Part shown: one piece after another, positions 1 through 9,345 of the stretch
How the letters are laid out: each line of letters begins with the position of its first letter
How positions within the stretch are numbered: the stretch's first letter is position 1
DNA from: Motacilla alba alba
Taxonomy: Eukaryota > Chordata > Aves > Passeriformes > Motacillidae
Reading direction: 5' to 3'
Length of the DNA stretch: 64,000 nt
Assembly: GCF_015832195.1 (NCBI RefSeq)
Contig: NC_052030.1
Location: 7,831,439-7,895,438, forward strand
The notes under the pieces: generated by a model
What the model was told of the DNA's origin: nothing
Seen by the model: the letters and a program-made list of their open reading frames with translations, nothing else
Databases searched by the model: none
Translations under genes and position numbers: made by a program

Positions 1-1690
1 CACCGGCAAAACTCTCCTGTGCAGAACCTCATTCTGGTCTAAAGTCCTTGAGTAATTATTCTGTAATAAAGTCACTTAAATTCTAGAATAGAGTGTCCAT
101 GTGGAGAAGTTATACAGGCACAGCTATAACAGGATAATTATTTTGTTATAGCTATGTCAGTCAATTTCTCAAGGCGTCAGTCACATGGGAAAGTTGAAAT
201 TATGTATTTTTTACAGTCTACAGCAATTCTTCATTTTTTAATGTCCATTAGTGCTTGACTAATGCTGAATGATAGTGGAAATTCTCCAGAACAAAGACAG
301 TGCTCAGAGTTTCCTCGTGGTTATCAAAGGAATTTGGATCTATTCTGGTAAAACTAATATGTAATGAATTGGCAGTGATTGGGGGTTTATAGCTGAATTG
401 ACTGGGAATTATGAAACCACAGTTTACTAAATTCAACTGAAACAGCTGAAACTCAGAAATTTGTAAAGTCCCTATTTATGAGTTAAGAATTCTCAAGATT
501 TTTTAAGAGTACACACAAAACCAGATTAAGATACAAAATTTTCTTATTCCCACACAGTGTTGGATGTTTCATATTTCAACACAGGACTTTATGACTAATC
601 ATACCAGTTTTGGGGGTGTCTGAAACAGTTTAGTTCCTGAGTAAGTTGTTGTGAAGTCTATTCATTATGATTCATTATTAACTGTGGTGAAGACAGTCCT
701 TTAGGATCAAACTGTACCTTTCAAGGACAATGGCAGACATGAGCTTTCTATGGAGATATGCCAGAGCTGGCTTGAGTCTGGAGATTAAAGCATAGCAGGA
801 ATTAGGAGCCTGGCTCCCCTCAGAGCTGTCTGTTGGAATGCTGGATGGAGCAAACAGGTGCCAACTGAATTTGTCACAGTCACATCTGAATCTGAGCTGA
901 AGAGTTACCAGAACAGGGAAGGCCAAAAATCTCAGTGCACATGAATGCACCGTGTAGTTCCTGCACGCCAGGCTGGGCACACAGAGAGCTGCCTGGGGAG
1001 CTGGGGCTTCTGCACAGGGAAGCAGACCTGGTATGGGCTTAATAGAAAGCATGACTCAAAATGAAACCTGCTGATGGCTGTCAGCTCTCTTACAGCAAAA
1101 TGGTACCTAATTACATGTATTACATCTCCCTTCCTGGAAAAGGGGCTGGGTTTGAGGTGGAGGATGCCAACGTACATATCCAAGTGGAGATGCCAGCTGG
1201 AAGGTACAGAAGGGCAAGGACGGAGCGCGGTCTGTAGGGCCACAGCTGCAGGCACATTTGGGTACATGGATGGCTTTCTTGTCCCATCGGTGTCTCCTTG
1301 GGCACAGCCCGTTTGTACCAAGGATGCTCTTCTGTCACCTCTTCCAGTATCACCCTGCCAGAAGGAAAGGGCTCTCCAAACTCAGCACTTCTTGCACACA
1401 AGCTCTACTAGATCCAGTATGGTAGGGTAGACCACCTCATTTTAATTTCAGTTTATCTCCATACATTCCCCTCTTTGGTTCTTTATCTGAATTTGGGTTT
1501 TTTAGGGAAGGGGGAGGCCCATTTTGCACAGGGCACAAGGATAAAAAAAGGACTTCTGTTTCCAGGGCTGCAACACAAAGGCTTAATCATGTTTCAGAAT
1601 AACTGGAGTTATAAACTGATGGGGCATTTAAAATGTTATCTAGTTCCAAACATCAAATGTTCAAATTCTGCCTTAAGGGGACATTAGCTG
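1..1690. other. Non-coding spacer, no gene recognised
   Basis: Mixed-composition single-copy sequence with no recognisable coding exon, RNA gene or mobile element. The open frames between about 680 and 1430 overlap on both strands, and none resembles a known family. They look like chance frames in a moderately GC-rich stretch. Confidence 0.6.
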
Positions 1691-1905
1691 ATTATCAAAT
1701 CACAATGAGATTCTTATAACTTTATTTTAATAAACAGTTTTCATAAATGTTAACATTTTAATGGATGATTACATTCATATTTAGCTAGCAGATGCATTCA
1801 TGTTGATTGATGTTATTTCCGCGAATACCAAAGGAATTAAATAATGACTTGTCACTTATGGCAAAGAGCCGCTCTAGTATTTTTTAAATAAACAACATTA
1901 TTTGC
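1690..1905. promoter_or_regulatory. AT-rich conserved-element-like stretch beside the CpG island
   Basis: This stretch is AT-rich and low in repeats. It holds several ATTA/TAAT cores, a GATTGATG motif and TTTAAATAAACAAC, a forkhead-like AAACAA context. It ends abruptly at the GC-rich block at about 1905. The texture matches vertebrate conserved non-coding elements. Conservation itself cannot be seen from one sequence, so the regulatory role is inference. Confidence 0.3.
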
Positions 1906-2196
1906 AGTGCTTGATCGAATGGTGATGCTGGGGTCAGCTGTAGGCTCGGGGGGGACCCCGAACTGCTGGGCAGCTCCCAATAGAGCGGGCAGACCCTACA
2001 GCAACACCCCAAACACGGGGGGACCGCGGGGAGCAGGGGAACCTCCTGCAGCCCTTCAGAGGCTGCCGTGCGCCCCTTGTCCGGCCCGGGCACGGCGGAG
2101 GGGCCAGCCCAGGCGGAGGGCGAGGGGCCGGGCCAGGAGCGGCCGCGGTGGGCCCGGGGAGCGCGGCCGGGCCGGGCCCGGCCCAGTGCGGTGCTC

Positions 2197-2214
2197 TGTC
2201 CCCCTCTGGTGGCC
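2197..2214 (-). promoter_or_regulatory. CTCF-like binding site
   Basis: On the minus strand the sequence reads GGCCACCAGAGGGGGACA. It matches the CTCF core CCASYAGRKGGCRS at most positions, with G instead of C at the twelfth core base and A at the last. It lies a few bases upstream of the 76-bp array in the CpG island. Binding is an inference from the motif. Confidence 0.4.
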
Positions 2215-2220
2215 GCCCCG

Positions 2221-2524
2221 GGCCGGTGGCTGTGCGGGACCCGCTGCGGGCTGCCCCAGAGCCCCGGGCCGGCTGCTGGCTCCTGCCGCCCTCAGGGGCC
2301 GGTGGCTGTGCGGGACCCGCTGCGGGCTGCCCCAGAGCCCCGGGCCGGCTGCTGGCTCCTGCCGCCCTCAGGGGCCGGTGGCTGTGCGGGACCCGCTGCG
2401 GGCTGCCCCAGAGCCCCGGGCCGGCTGCTGGCTCCTGCCGCCCTCAGGGGCCGGTGGCTGTGCGGGACCCGCTGCGGGCTGCCCCAGAGCCCCGGGCCGG
2501 CTGCTGGCTCCTGCCGCCCTCAGG
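2221..2524. repeat. Minisatellite, 76-bp unit, four identical copies
   Basis: Copies begin at 2221, 2297, 2373 and 2449, and a few bases of a fifth start at 2525. By eye the four copies are identical. The unit starts GGCCGGTGGCTGTGCGGGAC and carries about seven CpGs. Because 76 leaves remainder 1 on division by 3, every reading frame cycles through all three translations with a 228-bp superperiod. This makes three similar-looking overlapping plus-strand frames, none of which is evidence of a gene. Perfect identity implies recent expansion, so copy number is probably variable and could be wrong in an assembly. Confidence 0.95.
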
Positions 2525-2648
2525 GGCCGGCCCGCACTCGGCCCCGCAGGCCGAGCGAGCGGCAAAGCCAAGGCGCCTGTGGCCGGCGCCGCACCGGCCC
2601 GGGGTCCGGCAGCTGGGTCGGAGCTCCCTGGCAGGCTCATGTGTTCCC

Positions 2649-2654
2649 AATAAA
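2649..2654 (+). other. AATAAA hexamer at the island edge
   Basis: An AATAAA lies exactly where the GC-rich block returns to ordinary sequence, in the context TTCCCAATAAAGAACAG. It could be a polyadenylation signal of a transcript covering the island, or the signal inside a retroviral LTR. No downstream GT-rich element, second LTR or target-site duplication was identified, so a chance occurrence remains possible. Confidence 0.25.
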
Positions 2655-2820
2655 GAACAGATTTGGGGTTTACGTGGCTTTGCAGGGCAGCGGCGGCCTC
2701 AGAGCTCCTGCAGCCGCCTGCTGCCATGCCCAGCCGGCGTGGGAAGGGGCACAGAGCCCTGCCGTGCAGGAGTTCCATGGTGGGGATGGTGTGAAGAACC
2801 CTAGAGAGGGGCTTCCATTG

Positions 2821-3075
2821 TGATGAAGGCGTGCAGAACCTGTTCCATGCAGGTTCTGCTGTGATGAAGCCTGCACAGCCCCACCGTGAGTTCTTTGGGA
2901 TGCAGGTCTGCAGAGCTCACTGTGTGATCCCTGTTGGGATGAAGGTCTGCAGAGCCTGCTGTGTGATCCCTGTTGGGATGAAGGTCTGCAGAGCCTGCTG
3001 TGTGATCCCTGTTGGGATGAAGGTCTGCAGAGCCCGCTGTGTGATCCCTGCTGGGACGAAGGTCTGCAGAGCCCA
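2821..3075. repeat. Minisatellite, 39-bp unit
   Basis: The regular copies begin at 2897, 2936, 2975 and 3014, with a partial fifth at 3053. All share GGTCTGCAGAGC and TGTGTGATCCCTG. More divergent units of about 36-41 bp carrying GATGAAG plus GCAGA/GCACAG extend left to about 2821, with weaker traces to about 2780. Because 39 is divisible by 3, both strands stay open and encode 13-residue repeats, for example SSQQGSHSRLCRP on the minus strand. No family matches these peptides. I treat them as translation artefacts of the repeat. Confidence 0.9.
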
Positions 3076-3089
3076 ACCACGAGGTACGT

Positions 3090-6000
3090 GGGGTCTGGGC
3101 TGTTCAGTCCCAGTGCCCTAGGGAGTGCTGGAGGTTTTGTGGTGCTGTGTTAGCTGGGATGATGGTGGATGAGGAAGAGCTGTACTGCAGATGACCTCTT
3201 TTTAGGGTCAGTTCTTCATGGCTGACTTTTGGATGGCTTGCCAGGACAGCCTCTTGGTGTTTTATCCTTCCATGTTTCCTGGTGATTGAGTTTTTTTTTT
3301 CAAGAGACCTGAAACAAACCTTTGATGCTCTGTAGTCCTTTTGGACCTTGGTGGCTCCTGTGTGCCTACACTGAGACGAGTGGCTGTGTCTTTAAGAGGC
3401 AGATTAAGCAAGTGTGTTTTTCTCCTGCTTTCCAGAAGTAGTTATTAGGTTTGAGGAACCAGTTATCTGATCCAGCATGACAGATGGATGCAATGTTTTT
3501 GTCTATGATGACTAAACTTATAGAGATTGCATAAATAACTTCAAGGTACATGTTCTGATTTCATTGTAAGTGTGTTTACATGTAGGTGTTTGTATATACT
3601 TAAAAAAACCCAACAACAAAACCAACACAGAAAATCTCAGTGGTGATCCTCTGCCACAAATGGCTTGAAAACTTTGCCCTTTTTGCATTTGTGCCCTAAT
3701 TTCTTTGAGTGATGCTCCCTAACATAGCTGTGAGTTAGTCTGCTGTCCATGAACTGTCTGAGACTTTCTGGAAGGCAGCTCCAAACTCATTCCCGCTTGT
3801 TGCCTGCAGAGATCCAGGAGAGCTCTGAGTGCCAGCAGTGATGTTTGCTGTCTCAGCTCCACTGGCTCAGGGTGGAAGGTTCATTCATGGGGTGGCATGG
3901 TCCTGTCCCTGGCTGGCAGAGCCTGATATCTGGTACCCAGTTCTCTGCTGCAAATAGCTTGTGTTGCTTAAAGTATTCAAATCCTACTACAATGTCTGAA
4001 GTAGAAGATACAGCTTTGCAGTACTGAAAGTACCCAGAACTGTTTGGTAAGTCCTGGTTGCATCGTCCTAGTTAGCAGCCTGGATGTTTCCTGTGGGATT
4101 TTATTTTACCACACTGTGGACCTGTGTATCTCGTGCATTTAAGCATTTGACTCCTCTGCAGTTATACTTGTGTTATGTCTTTCCCTGGTAATACACTGTG
4201 GAGTTTCTGCTGCTCACTGAACTCAGGCACTGTAGGTAGTGGCTGGTTGTGAAGCTGTGTGCTTCTGGGGTTGCTGTGTGTTTAGCAGGGAAATTTCCTG
4301 GATCAGCAGGAAATCTTGGGCTGCTGTTGTCTGCTTTAATGAGCAAAGGTACCTGCTGAGACCCCTGCTGAAAGCAGCATACCCTAAAGCGTGGTTCAAC
4401 GATGAAGTGCTCCTGGGAGAAACTGCAGACGTCCAGGATCACTGGAGCAGTTCTTAATCTACTGGAGATCCCATCTAATGCTGGCAGGCTGCAATTGCTG
4501 TGCTGCAACTGCATTTCTGCAGTGGCAGGAGTGTCTTGGGGGACTGAAATGTCCTTCTAAAGAGGTTCCCAGGCTGACTTCTGGGACCAGCCTCTTCCAT
4601 TGTATTTTTTTTTTTGTAATCATCCACCTAAGCTGCTTGGAGATTGAGTTGCATTGCACTTTGAGCTAGTTCACAAATACCAGTTGAAATACAAAAAGGG
4701 ATTTCTAAAACTGTTTATGAAATAGTTTGCCTGTGAGACCAGTTTCTATATAAACAGATTTTACTCAGATTCTTGTGATGATGATGTCATAGGACATCAC
4801 TGAAGATCTTTACAAGAGTCATTAACAAATCTTGACTACTGATTTTAAATGGCTGCTTTTGGTCATAAGGAAAGACAGGCTTTTTAACAGCTGATCAGGC
4901 TGTCAATATGGTGTATGTATTGTGGTTTGTGTGTTTGGGTTTTTGTTTTACCCCTGAATGACTGTCAAAAAGCAACCAGTGGTACTGGATGGAAGAGAAG
5001 AACTGTTCCAGAGAAGCATGTTGGCCACCCATGACTTCCAGCAGACATGGATATGGGCTTTCTTGGGTGGTGGACAGAGTAAACTTTATACCCAAGTCAA
5101 CCAAAATAAATTGCAAACTAAATTACAGCCTTTTAAAGGAAATCCAGCACTGAAAAAAGAGGCAAACAAAATCCCAATCACTAGTCACAGGTCCCATAGC
5201 TAGAAAGAGTATGGTGAAGATAAAAACCTGGTGCTGCAATCTGCTGTGGACAAAAGCAGGGTGGACAATTTGGCTGTGCTTGTTCTGGTGTACTTTTGAG
5301 GGTAGCAGGTGCCATTTTGATCTCAGACTTTCTCTGTGAAAGCAAACATTATTAAACAAATGCTGGCCTGTATTTCTCCCATGCAAAAGTAGTCATGTTT
5401 TGGGCTCTCCAGAATGGCCACATGGCAGATCTGTCTGTGCCTTGGAGCCATTTCTGATGGACGGTTTTATAAAAGCCAACTGCAGAACTCCAAACTATTT
5501 CCCACACACTTGAGAGGGATTAGCTAATGCTTCAGTGCCGTGCTTCAGTGATGAAGAACAATGTTGTCATATTGCTGGCAGAGTTAACTCTGGACTGGAA
5601 AATCCATTGAGCAGGGAGTATTATTTGTTCCTGGCTCTGCTGTACCATTTCATGGGTGCTCTTAGGCAATGATTAGCCCTAAGAGGGGATCCCAAAAGGC
5701 TTTGTACAGAATGGAGATACAGCTCCAGTCTTCAAGATCTCTTCTCAGCTTCTGGCTGATCCTCATGATTCTGACACAAAGTGATCTGTGGCTGGAAAAC
5801 TTCCTGAAAGTGTGTGTAGACTTCTTACTAAGAAACTGCTTTTACCACAGTGAGCTGCTTTGTGCTCAGCCCCAACCTAAGAAAACTAAAAAAGTGAACC
5901 AGTTCCAGTCCTTGCACAAAGACTTACTACCCATGCTGAGCAGTAAGACAAAGGAGGGTGGCATGGAAAGAGGGTACTAAGCACCCAGTCTTCAGGGAAG

Positions 6001-6340
6001 TGAATTTTGCAGAGACAGGAAACAGGAGGAGAGAAATTGCTGTCCTACACCAGCCCTTGTCAACCAGAGCAGGGGTACTCCCCCTCATCCAGAGGGGTCT
6101 GCTTGCTGTGAAGCAGAGTGGTCCAGCTGACTCATGCCAGGACCCTTCCACTTCTTATCACCTGTGGTTGCTTTAACTCCATAGTTTGTGTCGGCTGTTT
6201 TTGACATATTTCATGCTGGGAGCTCCTCAGCCCGTGGTGGCCAGAGGTTAACTCAGCTGAGAGCTGGCTTCCACTGAAATGTGCCTACTTTCTCAAGACT
6301 AGGTTTGTGCTTTTAACAGATGTCTAATTCTCTTTTCCCT
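3090..6340. other. Non-coding spacer, no gene recognised
   Basis: Ordinary single-copy sequence. A T10 run lies near 3291-3300 and a short A/C-rich patch near 3601-3630. Open frames such as those at 4173-4514 and 5669-5980 lack recognisable domains and overlap frames on the other strand. Confidence 0.55.
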
Positions 6341-6660
6341 CTAGGCCAGGGAGGTTAATTGGAGGAAAGTGACTGTACATCGGGCCCAAGAGCCTCCTAC
6401 AGAGATACTTGGCACAAATAAATCAGCCTATTTTTGATGAATAACAAGGCCCCAAAGGCTCTAGTTCTTGCTGCCTGCACAAATTGCAGGTATAAATTTC
6501 ACAGCTGATCACAGGGACTCCAGAATTCAATTAACTCTCAGCTCATTTAAAAAAATGCTGCCTGCCTATTTAATTATGAGTGTCACTGATACTACACATG
6601 CTGTTCAGGAAAACTCCAATTAATAAAGCATTGCATCATTAATATGACTGACAGCATGAA
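6340..6660. promoter_or_regulatory. Conserved-element-like AT-rich island
   Basis: The stretch carries GGTTAATTGG, GATGAATAAC, TTCAATTAACTC, TTTAATTATGAG and CCAATTAATAAAG, plus a TGATCA palindrome. This is a dense group of homeodomain-type sites without tandem repetition. The texture is that of a developmental enhancer or conserved non-coding element. Conservation was not testable here. Confidence 0.35.
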
Positions 6661-7541
6661 GCCTGTGACTCTCTGAGGAGTCTGCCTTGACCCTCTGCAA
6701 TGACAGACTTGGGATTTAATGGAAAGGAGAATCCTTTTCTTCAGGTTTGGGTGATGCCGAGGGAGCTCCATGCTTTGCAGGCTGTTCTGGATGCCCTGTT
6801 TTGTGGTTGGGATGTAATGTATGCTGGCAACTGATGATTTAGATCTGGTACTTGGGTAAACTTCTAGGGTCTCTGATTGTGGGGATGGGGCTGCACAGAG
6901 ACACGTGGGGCAAAAATCTGCAAGGATTTGTGGAAGGAAAATGCAAGGATTAACGTGTAAGGCACGGTGAGAAGAAGACGGCAACATTCTTCTTGCACTG
7001 CCTTTACCACATTAAAGTGCATTTCACTGCCAGGAAGGGTGTTAACCAAAGCTGTACAAATAACCACATCTCTGCAGAATGTTTCATTTTCAAGTGCTCT
7101 TGATTTAAATTTAGCTCAGTCTCAAAGATCTATCAATAAACATACACGTTTCATTTTGACTTTCTAACGTGTCTTTCATTTGAAGCCCAGATTGATCTGA
7201 TCTGGTTATTCCATGCCTCTGCCTGTGCCCATCCTGCTTCTCTCTTGATTTCATACCTTGAAAGTTGTGTTATTAGAAGTGGCCTCCATTTTTGCAGCTG
7301 CCTCCTTCCACTTCAGGAGGGTGTCTGTGCCAAACGGCTCTTACCACAACTGAAGTGTCAGAGTGATACACAGAAGGTACTTGGCCTGTCTCCCAAACTG
7401 TGTCACTCTTTCCTCAGTCACTATGTGTGACCCACAAGGATCACAGGCTGGCATTTTCTTTATTTGCTCTACAGATCACATCCAGTTAGCACTTCAGTTT
7501 TCTGAATAACACTGAATTCTGCTTTCTCTTTGCACTACTCC
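6660..7541. other. Non-coding spacer
   Basis: No gene, repeat or clear regulatory island seen. The minus-strand frame at 6592-6987 has no recognisable domain. Confidence 0.5.
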
Positions 7542-7570
7542 TTTTTTTTTTTCTTTTTTTTTTTTTTTTT
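7542..7570. repeat. Poly-T tract
   Basis: Twenty-nine bases are all T except one C at 7553. On the minus strand this is a poly-A stretch that could mark a retroposed 3' end. No AATAAA lies just upstream on that strand and no retrocopied gene was recognised at higher coordinates, so I call it a homopolymer. Confidence 0.9.
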
Positions 7571-9300
7571 CCTGAGCAGCTCTGTTCCTGACTACAGCAA
7601 TCTTCTTTCCAGCAGTGGCAAAAAACAATCTCACTGCTCTAGCCCAGAGGCACATGTCACCCCAGATTAGATGTCATGGCTCCATCTCTGCTCCAGTTCT
7701 TGCATCTTCCAGGGATTTCCACACTAGTCACTGGTGCATTCAGCACATGTATGTCCAGATGTTATTCCAAAAAGCTGGTAGTCACTTTGATAGCCTCAGC
7801 TTTCTCCAGTCCTTTCATAAACTGCTTGCCTTATTGCCCTGTTCTGTGTGCTGCTGTTCCCTGTTGTTTGTCAGAGCTGCAGCTTTCACTGCCTGTTTGC
7901 CACTTTTAAGTAGAATGTCTTCACCATTTGTGTTCAGGCACACACTTGTCATCCATTAAATATCTGCAGGACCGTCTCTCTTGTCCGCAGTATTATCTTA
8001 AGACCAAAACCAAAAGAGAAGCTTTTCCACTCTCTCTCATGCCTCTGCCTTTCTGGTCCATCTCTAGCAGCTACTTCAGTGCTAGAAGAGCGAGTGGGTG
8101 TTTTGTTCGAGTTTATTTTTGCACAGTGAGTGGCTGCACAAGCCCTAGAGCTGTTCAAGGGCTGTAGCTAGACCAGCATTTCTGACACTAGTGAGAGTTC
8201 AGTTTAAACCTATTCGCTGCCATCATAGGACTGCTCCTTTCATGCTACCCACTTTCATTTTCTACCTTACTTTGTTCTCCTGTTGCTTCATCTTAAATTT
8301 AAATAATCTCTGTCCTGGGCTTGAAGCTACCTGTCTGTCTTGTACAGCCTGAGGCTTAACAGGGCTCTTATCGATGGCATGGGGCCCTGGGCACTGCTGA
8401 GGCACAGCTCTTGGATTCAGACTCTGTAGCCTGCCCTCTGTGTGCAGTGCAAGCCTCCCCTGTCAGCAGGGCTGGTGCTTGGCTGTGACCAGACTCTCCT
8501 GGGACTCGGCTGAGCAAACTGTGGGAAGTGACTGTAACCCACCTGAATCAGCAGGGCATGGTGGCTGCTGCTACAGCCCTCGGGGGGCAACTTCCAGTTC
8601 TCCTGCTGCAGCTGTGCAGGCCCTGGAGAGCACTGATTCCTTCCCACCTTGCTTTCTCAGCTGGGACTTGGTGGCTGTAGCACAGTGCTTGTCTTAGAGA
8701 AAGTGGCTGAGGGTCGATGGAGGCAAAGGGGTTGGATGCTTCTCATGAGAAGGCTGAGGTTCTTCTTGTTTTCATCCCCTTTGGAGGTCTTCACTCAACT
8801 TCCTATTTTCTAATTACTGGCTTTCACCTGCAAAATAAGGATATCCCTGTAAGCCTCATGAACTTTAATTGTGAATAGCAAGCATAACAGTTCAGCAGTT
8901 GCCAGTGATTGAGGAGAATAGGGCTCAAGTCCTTGTTTTGACAGAAGTGTGATATTTTGGCTGCCTGTGGGAAGTCTTGCCAACTCTAGAACCTGTTCAA
9001 ACTGTTCTGCAAAATTTTGATTGTTATGAAGTGAAACTGCAATGAAAAAAACATATGGCCACACTTCCTGACCAGCTGCAGCTGGGCATGGAGCTTTTTG
9101 CCATTGCTTGTCTTGTATGACTACAAGGCATTGATTTACCTGCTGTTTGTCATCTTTTGGCCACCTGTGGGGGTGAGGGCTGAGCAAAGGTTGTGAGCCA
9201 CTTCAATCTGTGCCCCCTAGGCCAGCACAGAGTTAGCCAGTGGGGCTGTGATGTTTATCCAGCCTCTCTGCACATCCGTCTGTCGGAAAGCATTGCTCAC
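7571..9300. other. Non-coding spacer
   Basis: No recognisable exon, repeat or island. Open frames at 7615-7959 and 8810-9187 have no family resemblance. Confidence 0.5.
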
Positions 9301-9345
9301 CTGCAGTGAAACTCCTTGCGATGCTGGAGGAGATGGAATGTGAGA
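9301..9345 (-). other. Candidate 45-nt exon (splice-bounded)
   Basis: On the minus strand a fair acceptor (CATCTCTGTGCTGCAG) precedes 45 bases that end in CTGCAG, followed by a strong donor GTGAGC. All three frames are open, one reading SHIPSPPASQGVSLQ. The length is a multiple of three. CTGCAG is very common in this window, so chance is a serious alternative. No homology is recognised. Confidence 0.15.

Larger units (their letters stand above)
1920..2640. promoter_or_regulatory. CpG island
   Basis: Base composition changes abruptly from AT-rich flank to very GC-rich sequence with dense CpG dinucleotides, including CCGCGG, GCGCGG and repeated CCGG. The GC-richest unique part is about 2060-2220, followed by the 76-bp array and a GC-rich tail to about 2635. 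CpG islands usually mark promoters. No initiation motif, first exon or splice donor could be assigned here, so it may instead be an orphan island or a GC-rich mobile insertion. Long frames on both strands (up to about 250 codons) cover it, but they follow from lack of AT-rich stop codons plus the repeat. Confidence 0.65.

Noticed and set aside
1900..1922. CAGTGCTTGATCGAATGG resembling miR-218
   Set aside because: The match is limited to the seed region, with mismatches afterwards and no precursor stem.
1905..2680. Solo retroviral LTR as a firm call for the GC-rich block
   Set aside because: Only an AATAAA and abrupt boundaries suggest it. No TG…CA termini with a target-site duplication could be established by eye, so it stays a hypothesis in the findings.
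1907..2823. Three overlapping plus-strand frames of about 218-251 codons with similar Gly/Pro/Ala/Arg-rich repeats
   Set aside because: They are the same 76-bp repeat read in rotating frames, since the unit length is not a multiple of three. High GC removes stop codons. No domain or start context supports a gene.
2670..3121. Repeat-peptide frames on both strands over the 39-bp array
   Set aside because: A multiple-of-three tandem repeat without stop codons stays open automatically. Both strands are equally open and neither peptide is known.
6953..6985. TAAGGCACGGTGAGAAG resembling miR-124
   Set aside because: miR-124 is essentially invariant in vertebrates. This differs after ten bases and has no matching precursor arm.
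7542..7570. Poly-T tract as the tail of a processed pseudogene on the minus strand
   Set aside because: No polyadenylation signal next to it and no recognisable coding remnant upstream on that strand. Retrocopies are rare in birds.
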